Origin: Sandaracinaceae bacterium
GTDB taxonomy: Bacteria > Myxococcota_A > Polyangia > Polyangiales > Houyiibacteriaceae
NCBI GenBank assembly: GCA_016706685.1
Contig: JADJJE010000014.1
Location: 282,405-346,404 of the forward strand
DNA length: 64,000 nucleotides
Direction of reading: 5' to 3'
The notes beneath the pieces were generated by a model. That model made no database searches and was not told the DNA's origin. It was given only the letters and a program-made list of their open reading frames with translations. A program made the position numbers and the translations under genes. Of this stretch, positions 8,458-15,275 are shown one piece after another. The stretch's first letter is position 1. Every line of letters begins with the position of its first letter.

Positions 8458-8931
8458 TCACCCGAGGCGCGTCAGCAGCTTGGTCAGGACCGCGACTTCG
8501 TCGTCGCTCAGGCCCTCGGTCAGCTGGTTGTGCAGCGCCAGGATGGGCGCGTCGATGCTCTCCACCAGCACGCGGCCCTTGTCGCTGAGGCGCGTTCGCA
8601 CGATGCGGCGGTCCCCCGCGCAGCGGCAGCGCTCGATGAGCTCCGCGTTTTCGAGGCGGTCCAGCAGGCGGGTGATGTCCGGCACGCGCGAGATCAGGCG
8701 CTCACCGATGCGCGAGCAGGAAAGGCCGATGCCTGGGTCGTTCACGTACAGGATGCGCAGCACGTTGTACTGCGGGCCGGTCACTCCGTACTCCTGGCAG
8801 AGCGCGTTCGTCTCGGCGACCTGCTTGTCCGCTGCGCGCACCAGCGCCATGAACAACTCCACACGGGGCAGCGGCTCAGGGTGCAGCGCGCTCCGCTCGG
8901 GGAGAGGCAAGTCGATACATTCGTCGGCCAT
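8458..8931 (-). CDS. MarR-family transcriptional regulator
   Basis: Predicted 157 aa, typical for MarR. The winged helix is visible: LVRAADKQVAE dimerisation helix, YGVTGPQYNVLRILYVNDPG, recognition part LSCSRIGERLISRVPDITRLLDRLENAELIERCRCAGDRRIVRTRLSDKG (wing with DRR-x-V-x-x-x-L), and a C-terminal helix. MarR proteins are dimeric repressors released by small aromatic ligands or oxidants. The ligand is unknown; cysteines near the wing (ERCRCAGD) could make it redox-sensitive. It precedes the ECF sigma gene, which has its own predicted promoter. Confidence 0.88.
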   Translation of the reverse strand: MADECIDLPLPERSALHPEPLPRVELFMALVRAADKQVAETNALCQEYGVTGPQYNVLRILYVNDPGIGLSCSRIGERLISRVPDITRLLDRLENAELIERCRCAGDRRIVRTRLSDKGRVLVESIDAPILALHNQLTEGLSDDEVAVLTKLLTRLG

Positions 8932-9037
8932 GTCTTCTGGGGGAGTCGGGCCGGGGGGCCGTTCGTTTCAAGCGCGCAGCTCTAGCCGCTCGCGGGCACG
9001 GAGGCTAGCAGGCGGCTTTGGGGCTGCCGCGACGCTA

Positions 9038-9970
9038 TCACCTGAGGCTCTCGACGGCGTCGCGCACGGCCACGCGCCAGTCGTGGAGCGTCGGCGCCTG
9101 CCCTGCGCGCGCCAAGTGCGCAGTCAATGCGTCCGTGGGGAAGTGCCCGCCGAAGCGGCTCATGCCGTACAGCAAAAAGTACTCGGAGGCGCGCCCACGC
9201 AGAACGTCCAACGGTAGGGGCGGGCGCCGGGGGGTCAGCGGGACGCCCGCGGCTTCGGCATAGGCGACCAGCAGCTCGTGCCAGGTGAGGTGGTGGTCGG
9301 CGAAGTTCAGAGGCGCATTGGCTGGTCCCGCGGCCAGCAGCGCCTCGGTCAGGACACCCAGGTTCGGCACGCCGATCATGGTGGCCTGCACGTTGCCGTC
9401 CCCGGAGACGAACAACGTGCCCGCTCGCAGACCGCCCACGATGACCGGGGACGTGAACACGTCGCCGCGGCCGATGACCATGGGGAGGCGCAGCAGGGTG
9501 TACGGCAGCCCGGCCTTCTCGATGCGCTGCTCGGCCAGCGCCTTCGAGCGCGCGTAGGCCAGCGCAGCGTAACGAATGCGGTGGGTCTGCTCCGTGCGCG
9601 CTTGGCCGAGGGCGCGGGCGCCATAGACGCTCACCGAGCTGATCTGCACGAAGTGGCCGCAGCCCTGCTGAGCGCCCCAGGCCAGCATCCTCTCCGTCCC
9701 GCCCGTGTTCACCGCGAACATCACGGAGTTGGGGACGCGCGGGTTCACCATCCCCGCCGTGTGGATGATCGCGTCGACCGGGCCGCGGGGCAGCGCGCTC
9801 GCGAAGTCTTCCTTCGTGAGATCCACGCGCACCTCTCCCATGGAAGCGTCGGCCTCGCGGCCGAAGACCTGCGCGATGACCTGGTGGCCTGCGGCACGCA
9901 GGTGATCCGCGATGGCACTGCCCACACACCCATCGGCTCCCGTGACCACGACTCGCCGCGCTGACGTCAT
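9038..9970 (-). CDS. NAD-dependent epimerase/dehydratase family (extended SDR)
   Basis: Predicted 310 aa from the ATG at 9970; an upstream in-frame start at 9994 would add eight poorly supported residues. Extended-SDR signs are the N-terminal TGADGCVG Rossmann motif, HTAGMVNPR, the Ser of ISSVSVYG, and the Tyr-Lys pair of AYARSKALAE. The C-terminal half has the substrate-binding RLPMVIGRGD segment. It resembles sterol dehydrogenase/UDP-sugar epimerase-type proteins, but the substrate cannot be assigned. It is divergent from the aldehyde dehydrogenase with a 69-bp intergenic space, so they may share regulation. Confidence 0.85.
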   Translation of the reverse strand: MTSARRVVVTGADGCVGSAIADHLRAAGHQVIAQVFGREADASMGEVRVDLTKEDFASALPRGPVDAIIHTAGMVNPRVPNSVMFAVNTGGTERMLAWGAQQGCGHFVQISSVSVYGARALGQARTEQTHRIRYAALAYARSKALAEQRIEKAGLPYTLLRLPMVIGRGDVFTSPVIVGGLRAGTLFVSGDGNVQATMIGVPNLGVLTEALLAAGPANAPLNFADHHLTWHELLVAYAEAAGVPLTPRRPPLPLDVLRGRASEYFLLYGMSRFGGHFPTDALTAHLARAGQAPTLHDWRVAVRDAVESLR

Positions 9971-10039
9971 CGCGTCCGTGTACCACAATCGCACGGGTTC
10001 GCCCTTGTGGTGGCGTCACGATGCGGCGAGCCTGTCGGC

Positions 10040-11485
10040 ATGACTCCGCTGCTGAGAGACTCGCTGCGCGCACACACGCGCTCCTTCTACATCGACGGCG
10101 GCTGGCGTGCGCCGCACGGGCAGGGCGCCATCGACGTGGTGCACGCGGGCACCGAAGAGTGTCTGGCCAGTGTCCCGGCGGGCGACGCGCAGGACGCGGA
10201 CGCGGCCGTGCGGGCGGCGCGCGCGGCCTTCGAGGGCTGGTCTACCTTGCCCTCGTCGGAGCGAGCGGGCTTCCTGCGGGCCATTCACGCCGGGCTCGAG
10301 GCTCGCGCCGAGGAGCTGGCGCGCCTGCTGGCGGCAGAGGTGGGCATGCCCCTCGAGCTCTCTCGGGCCGTGCAGCTGGGGCTGCCCCTCGAGAGCACGC
10401 GCTACTACGCCGCCCTCACCGCCGAGTACTGCGGCGACGTGGATGCCGATGGGACGCTGGTGGTGCGCGAGCCCATCGGCGTGGTCGCGTCTATCACGCC
10501 GTGGAACTACCCGCTCCACCAGATCATGGCGAAGATCGCCCCCGCGTTGGGGGCTGGCTGCACGGTGGTCGTGAAGCCCAGTGAGGTGGCCCCCCTGAAC
10601 GCGTTCGTGCTGGCAGAGATCATCGAGGCGTGTGGGCTTCCTGCGGGCGTCTTCAACCTGGTCACGGGCGAAGGAGCGGTGGTGGGCGAGGCGCTGGCGG
10701 CCCACCCCGAGGTAGACATGGTGAGCTTCACCGGCTCCACGCGCGCGGGCCGGCGCGTGACCCAGGTGGCCGCCGAGACGCTCAAGCGCGTGACCTGCGA
10801 GCTGGGCGGCAAGTCCGCCAACGTCATCTTGGACGATGCCGAGCTCGAGGCCGCGGTCACGGCGGGCGTCACCAACTGCTACCTGAATTCGGGGCAGACC
10901 TGCTCGGCATGGACGCGCATGTTGGTGCCGGAGTCGCGCCGTGACGAGGTCGTCGCCCTCGCCAAACGGGTGGCGGAGTCGTTCACCCTGGGCGACCCGT
11001 TCGCGCCGGGCAGCCGCCTCGGTCCGTTGGTGAGCGGGCTCCAGCGCGAGCGGGTGCGTGAGCTGATCCGCGCGGGAGTGAACGAAGGCGCCACGCTGGT
11101 GACCGGCGGCGCCGAGCCTCCCGAGCACCTCCCGCAGGGCTTCTTCGTGCGCCCCACCGTGTTCGCGGACGTTCGCGCGGAGATGCGCATCGCGCGCGAG
11201 GAGATCTTCGGGCCCGTGCTGAGCATCCTCACCTACCGCGACGAGGACGAAGCGGTGCGCCTCGCCAACGACAGCATCTACGGCCTGTCGGGGGCCGTGT
11301 GGTCCGCCGACCCCGAGCGCGCGCTCCGTGTGGCGCGGCGGCTGCGCACGGGGCAGGTGGCCATCAACGGCGCGGCCTACAATCCGCATGCGCCCTTCGG
11401 GGGCTACAAGCAGTCGGGCAATGGTCGCGAGCTGGGCCGCTTCGGCTTCGAAGAGTTCCTCGAGGTCAAGGCGCTGCGACGCTGA
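10040..11485 (+). CDS. NAD(P)-dependent aldehyde dehydrogenase
   Basis: Predicted 481 aa from the ATG at 10040; a GTG at 10007 is an alternative but adds atypical sequence. ALDH features are complete: TPWNYPLHQIMAKIAPALGAGCTVVVKPSE for cofactor binding, FTGSTRAGRRV, the general-base Glu in CELGGKSAN (E254) and the nucleophile Cys in NSGQTCSAWTRM (C288), with the standard 34-residue spacing. The C-terminus has EEIFGPVLS and the PFGGYKQSGNGRELG motif. It oxidises an aldehyde to the carboxylate; the substrate is unknown (betaine- or acyl-aldehyde-like subgroup). It converges on the kinase gene at 11504. Confidence 0.92.
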   Translation: MTPLLRDSLRAHTRSFYIDGGWRAPHGQGAIDVVHAGTEECLASVPAGDAQDADAAVRAARAAFEGWSTLPSSERAGFLRAIHAGLEARAEELARLLAAEVGMPLELSRAVQLGLPLESTRYYAALTAEYCGDVDADGTLVVREPIGVVASITPWNYPLHQIMAKIAPALGAGCTVVVKPSEVAPLNAFVLAEIIEACGLPAGVFNLVTGEGAVVGEALAAHPEVDMVSFTGSTRAGRRVTQVAAETLKRVTCELGGKSANVILDDAELEAAVTAGVTNCYLNSGQTCSAWTRMLVPESRRDEVVALAKRVAESFTLGDPFAPGSRLGPLVSGLQRERVRELIRAGVNEGATLVTGGAEPPEHLPQGFFVRPTVFADVRAEMRIAREEIFGPVLSILTYRDEDEAVRLANDSIYGLSGAVWSADPERALRVARRLRTGQVAINGAAYNPHAPFGGYKQSGNGRELGRFGFEEFLEVKALRR

Positions 11486-11503
11486 GCGCAAGCCGAAGGC
11501 GGG

Positions 11504-13054
11504 CTACGGCAGGCCCTGCAGCGTGCGCAATCCGCGCTCGGCCGCGGGGCGGAAGCACGAGTAGCAGTCGCGCGCGCCGAAGGTGCCGCAGCCGCGGCGG
11601 GATGCGTTGACCGTGCGCTCGAGGGCGGCGGTGGCGCTGGGGTGCCGCACGGCCACGATGCCGTCCACCGCCGTGCGGCGCTGGGTGCAGCCACTGGCGC
11701 CTTCGTATTCGGCCACGGCGCGCACCCAGGCGGGGAGCTCGTCTCCGCTGGCCAACAGGGCCCGCGCGGCCGCCCGGCGGTCGCTCGAGCTGCTGCTGTT
11801 CAGCAGCTGCCGAACGAGCGGCGTCTCGGCGCCCACGGGGCCGGCTGCCGCTGCAGCCACTTCTGCGGGAGCCTCGACGTCTTCGATGACGGCGGCCTCT
11901 TCCGCCGCGATCAGCTCCGGGTCGTCGTGCTCTTCGGTGGACCCGAGCGCATAGCCGAGGCCCATGCCGACCACCCCGCTTCCGACGACGAAGAGCACGG
12001 CTCCCGCGAGCGCGACGAGCAGACGCTTCCGCCACACGGGGTGAAGCTGCGTGCTCGCGGCCTCGTTGCGGTCACCGTGCGCGAGGGCGCGCGTGGTCCC
12101 TGCGTAGGCCACCTCGCGCAGGCGGTCGCGGACCAGCGACGCCGAGGCCGGCCGGTCGTCGGGGCGCGCTGCCAGGAGCTGTGCCAGCAGCGCGCCGAGC
12201 TCGTCCGGGATGGGGTCCGTGCCGGGAGGCGGCATGGGCGCGGGCGCCACGACCGTGAGCTGCTGGGTCAGGATGCCCGTGAAGTCGAGCACGTCGTCGA
12301 ACAGCGGCCGGCCGCTGATCATCTCCCACAGGAGCACCCCCAGGGCGTAGAGGTCGGCCGCCGCGGTCACCGCCTGCCCTGCGCCCTGCTCCGGCGCCAT
12401 GTAGCCGGGCGTGCCCATCACCACACCCACCCGTGTGAGCGTCCGGAGGCGCTCGGGGGCCGGTGTCTCACGGCCTGCGCTGCGCACCCGTGCGATGCCG
12501 AAGTCCAGGATGGTGGCGCGATAGCTGCCGTCGTCCTCGGTGGTGATCAGCACGTTGTCCGGCTTGAGGTCGCGGTGGACGATGTCGTCCGCGTGCGCCG
12601 CTGCCAGCGCGTCAGCGATCTGTGCTGCGATGAGGCACGCGCTCTGCCATGGGAGCGCGCCGTGCTTCTCGATGAGCCCGTGCACGCTGCTGCCGCGCAC
12701 CAGCGGCATGACCATGTAGCTGGTGCCGTCCGGCAGCTCTCCGAAGTCGAGCGCCGAGATGATGTGCGGGTGGTCCAGCTGCGCCATGGCCAGCGCCTCG
12801 CGCTCGAACCGCTCTTGGATGACGGCGTGGTCCTCGAAGTCGGGCAGCAGAATCTTGAGCGCCAGGCGGTGCCGCAGGCGCATGTGCTCGACGGCCAGCA
12901 CGGCGCCCATACCCCCGGACGCGATCAGCTCGATGACGCGATAGCGTCCGTCGATCTCCCGACCGATCCACGCGCTCGCGTCGAAGTCGGAAGCGTTGCG
13001 GGGCTCGCCGGCCGACGATTTGGCGGTCTGCGTTGGGGCCGTTCCGATCGACAT
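11504..13054 (-). CDS. PknB-type Ser/Thr protein kinase with one membrane segment
   Basis: Predicted 516 aa. The kinase domain (about 38-315) has the Gly-loop ASGGMGAV, Lys67 in ALKIL, HRDLKPDN with catalytic Asp162, DFG at 184-186 and GTPGYMAPEQ, so it should be active. A basic stretch precedes a single hydrophobic segment (about 344-366), predicting a cytoplasmic kinase and an extracytoplasmic tail of about 145 residues. The tail begins acidic, has a Ser run and ends with six cysteines, including CGTFGARDCYSC, which may form disulfides and sense something outside the membrane. It is divergent from nikR. The upstream region holds a 12-bp direct repeat. Confidence 0.92.
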   Translation of the reverse strand: MSIGTAPTQTAKSSAGEPRNASDFDASAWIGREIDGRYRVIELIASGGMGAVLAVEHMRLRHRLALKILLPDFEDHAVIQERFEREALAMAQLDHPHIISALDFGELPDGTSYMVMPLVRGSSVHGLIEKHGALPWQSACLIAAQIADALAAAHADDIVHRDLKPDNVLITTEDDGSYRATILDFGIARVRSAGRETPAPERLRTLTRVGVVMGTPGYMAPEQGAGQAVTAAADLYALGVLLWEMISGRPLFDDVLDFTGILTQQLTVVAPAPMPPPGTDPIPDELGALLAQLLAARPDDRPASASLVRDRLREVAYAGTTRALAHGDRNEAASTQLHPVWRKRLLVALAGAVLFVVGSGVVGMGLGYALGSTEEHDDPELIAAEEAAVIEDVEAPAEVAAAAAGPVGAETPLVRQLLNSSSSSDRRAAARALLASGDELPAWVRAVAEYEGASGCTQRRTAVDGIVAVRHPSATAALERTVNASRRGCGTFGARDCYSCFRPAAERGLRTLQGLP

Positions 13055-13126
13055 TCGGGGTCACTGTAGCAGCTCTGACTCGGTTGACCCGCATGCACGA
13101 TAGGGGCCTCGCGTCTTCGCGTGAGA

Positions 13127-13157
13127 TTGGATCGTTGCGCGACATTTGGATCGTTGC
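13127..13157. repeat. 12-bp direct repeat upstream of the kinase gene and nikR
   Basis: TTGGATCGTTGC occurs at 13127-13138 and again at 13146-13157, 19 bp apart start to start, or nearly two helical turns. It sits between the divergent kinase (start 13054) and nikR (start 13230) and upstream of the predicted nikR -35. The spacing suggests a site for a dimeric regulator, but none is identified. Confidence 0.5.
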
Positions 13158-13169
13158 CGGAGGCCGACC

Positions 13170-13211
13170 TTGACGCCCCTTAGGGTGTTGTTACGATTTG
13201 CAGGTTCGTAA
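13170..13211 (+). promoter_or_regulatory. nikR promoter with overlapping NikR-box-like dyad
   Basis: TTGACG (13170-13175), a 16-bp spacer and TACGAT (13192-13197) form a plausible promoter 32 bp before the nikR ATG. A perfect dyad TTACGA (13191-13196), 9 bp, TCGTAA (13206-13211) covers the -10 and probable start site. Known NikR operators are dyads with longer spacers (GTATGA-N16-TCATAC in E. coli; TATTAC/GTAATA-type in others), so the half-site is similar but not identical. Placement over the -10 fits autorepression. Confidence 0.5.
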
Positions 13212-13229
13212 TACTCGCCCTGGTAAACC

Positions 13230-13700
13230 ATGACCGACCTCGTACGCGCCAGCCTCTCCATCGAACAAGACCTCATGGATCGCTTCGACCGGTTCATCGA
13301 GGAGAGCGGTCACAGCAACCGCTCGGAGGCCATGCGCGACCTGATCCGGGCCCGCCTGATCGAGGACGAGAGCGAGCGCGCCACGGGGGAGGCCATGGCG
13401 TCGGTCACCCTGGTGTACGACCACGGGAAGCGGCGCCTCGCCCGACAGATCGAGGAGATCGGGCACGAGCACCACGACGTGGTCCACTCGTCCATGCACA
13501 TCCACGTGTCCCACGACATCTGCATGGAGGTGGTGGTCCTGCGCGGGCCCGCCAAAGAGCTGCGACACGTGGCCAACCACCTCATCGGGCTGCCGGGCGT
13601 GCTGCACGGCCGCGCGGTGTACAGCAGCGTTTCGCCACCGGCGCACGAACACGAGCACGAACACGGGCACGGGCACTCACACGGACGCGGGCACCGATGA
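13230..13700 (+). CDS. nikR: Nickel-responsive regulator NikR with His-rich tail
   Basis: Predicted 156 aa. The ribbon-helix-helix DNA-binding domain (residues 1-50, with LVRASLSIEQDLMDRFDRFI and SNRSEAMRDLIR) is followed by the ACT-like metal domain. Nickel ligands are present with the canonical spacing: H79, H90, H92 and C98 (E. coli H76, H87, H89, C95). After the usual C-terminus an extra tail alternates His with Glu/Gly (about 139-156, nine His), which could buffer or sense nickel. NikR binds DNA when loaded with Ni(II) and represses uptake genes. Its stop overlaps the next gene's start by 4 bp (ATGA), tying it to the lipoprotein/TonB-receptor locus. Confidence 0.93.
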   Translation: MTDLVRASLSIEQDLMDRFDRFIEESGHSNRSEAMRDLIRARLIEDESERATGEAMASVTLVYDHGKRRLARQIEEIGHEHHDVVHSSMHIHVSHDICMEVVVLRGPAKELRHVANHLIGLPGVLHGRAVYSSVSPPAHEHEHEHGHGHSHGRGHR

Positions 13701-14500
13701 TCGCCCGCCAGACGTGCTGCGCGGGGGCGTTGACGCTCGCGCTAGGCGGGTGTGCCGCCGAAGAAGCGCCCCGCGTCGAGCTCCCCGTGCGCGTGGACTG
13801 CAGCCGCGTCACGGGCGCCGAGGCCACCGTCACCACGGATCTCGGCTACGCGGTCACCGTGACCGACGCCCGGCTCGCCCTGGGCGGTCTGGTCTTCACC
13901 ATCGCGGGAGAGGTCCACACGGCCTCGCTGATGCAGCGCCTGTCGGACGCCTTCGTGCCACGCGCTCGGGCTCACCCCGGCCACTACCAGGGTGGCGAGG
14001 TCACGGGCGAGCTGCCGGGCGACTTCGCGCTGCGCTGCGGGCAGGACCAGGATCGCGAGCTGGGGCTCGCCACGCTCATCGTGGGTACCTACACGGCCGC
14101 CAACTTCGATTTCGAGCGGGGCAGCACGGCCCTCGGCCTCGACGCAAGTGACGGTCTGGTGGGCCACACGCTGTGGCTCTCCGGGACGGCCACCCGGGAC
14201 GAGGCGAGCATCGCGTTCACCGTGATCCTCGACTCGCCGCTGGACCGGCAGCTGGTGGGAGCACCCTTCGACGTCACGGTCCCCGCAGAGGCCACCGGGG
14301 CGCTCGAATTCCGCTTCGAGCTCCTCGACGACCTCGAGGGCGACACGCTGTTCGACGGGGTGGACTTCGCGACGCTCGACACAGACACGAACGGCGACGT
14401 GGTGATCGCACCAGACGTCGCCACGGTCGCGGACGCCTACAACGCGCTGCGGCGCACGTTCCAGACACACGACCACTTTCGCGTGGACTACCCGGAGTGA
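13697..14500 (+). CDS. Lipoprotein of the nikR-TonB receptor locus (1)
   Basis: Predicted 267 aa, with a lipoprotein signal peptide ending in LALGGC (Cys about residue 16). No known family is recognised with confidence. Visible features are a mostly beta-predicted body, several His-containing spots (HPGHYQGGE, QTHDHF) and an Asp-rich loop DTDTNGDVVIAPD that resembles an EF-hand loop. It starts inside the nikR stop codon, so it is almost certainly cotranslated with nikR. The next gene is similar in size, in its lipobox and in its Asp-rich loop, suggesting paralogues. A role in handling nickel or a nickel-ligand complex at the outer membrane is inferred only from context. Confidence 0.75.
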   Translation: MIARQTCCAGALTLALGGCAAEEAPRVELPVRVDCSRVTGAEATVTTDLGYAVTVTDARLALGGLVFTIAGEVHTASLMQRLSDAFVPRARAHPGHYQGGEVTGELPGDFALRCGQDQDRELGLATLIVGTYTAANFDFERGSTALGLDASDGLVGHTLWLSGTATRDEASIAFTVILDSPLDRQLVGAPFDVTVPAEATGALEFRFELLDDLEGDTLFDGVDFATLDTDTNGDVVIAPDVATVADAYNALRRTFQTHDHFRVDYPE

Positions 14501-14508
14501 TCGATACG

Positions 14509-15258
14509 ATGACGATCTCGAAGCGCGCGTTCCCACGTTCGATGGGTTCTCGCTTGGCGCTCGGCTGCGCAGTGGGGGTGGCGCTGTCCGCGTGCGGAGG
14601 CGGTGGCGAGGGCATGGTGGAGGCCCGCGTGTACGGTGAGGAGTTCATCGAGGAGGGCATCCCCGCGAGCGACCTGGCGGACGGCTGGGACATCCAGTTC
14701 TCACGCTTCGACGTGACGGTCACGGGCGTCACCATCGCTGGCGTCGACCTGGCAGACGGGGTGACCTTGGACATCTCGGCCGCCAGCGGCGGCGAGGGTC
14801 AGGCCCTCACGGAGGGGCTCGTGCCCACCGGTCGCCATGACGGTTCCAGCTTCGTCATCAGCCGTGTGGAGATCGAGGGGACTGCCACCAAGGGCGCGGA
14901 GTCACGGAGCTTCGACTGGGTCTTCGACGAGGCCACCCTGTACGAGAACTGCGAGACCGAGACGCACGTCACCAGCGCGACCCCGGGCGTCTTCCAGGTG
15001 ACGGTGCACGCCGACCACCTCTTCTACGACAGCCTGGTGTCCGAGGAGCCCGAGCTGCGCTTCGACGCGCTGGCGGCTGCCGACACGGACATGAACGACC
15101 AGATCACGGAGGCCGAGCTCGCCGCTGCGGGTGTGGGCAGCTACGACGTCGGCAACGAGGACGTCGACGACTTGTGGAGCTGGCTCGTGGCCCAGTCGCG
15201 GACCCTCGGGCACGTGGACGGCGAGGGGCACTGTGACGCCTCGCCCGTGGCCCCTTGA
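14509..15258 (+). CDS. Lipoprotein of the nikR-TonB receptor locus (2), EF-hand-like loop
   Basis: Predicted 249 aa. ATG 14509 is chosen because GGAG lies 11 nt upstream; a GTG at 14497 overlapping the preceding stop (GTGA) is an alternative. The signal peptide ends at the lipobox LSAC, followed by a Gly run. DTDMNDQITEAEL fits the EF-hand calcium loop with Asp, Asp, Asn and Glu at positions 1, 3, 5 and 12. Late in the protein are HADHLFYDS and GHVDGEGHCDA, possible metal-binding segments. Family unknown. It lies between lipoprotein 1 and the TonB-dependent receptor, 17 bp from the latter, so it probably works with the receptor. Confidence 0.72.
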   Translation: MTISKRAFPRSMGSRLALGCAVGVALSACGGGGEGMVEARVYGEEFIEEGIPASDLADGWDIQFSRFDVTVTGVTIAGVDLADGVTLDISAASGGEGQALTEGLVPTGRHDGSSFVISRVEIEGTATKGAESRSFDWVFDEATLYENCETETHVTSATPGVFQVTVHADHLFYDSLVSEEPELRFDALAAADTDMNDQITEAELAAAGVGSYDVGNEDVDDLWSWLVAQSRTLGHVDGEGHCDASPVAP

Positions 15259-15275
15259 GGTCTGCGGACACCTAA

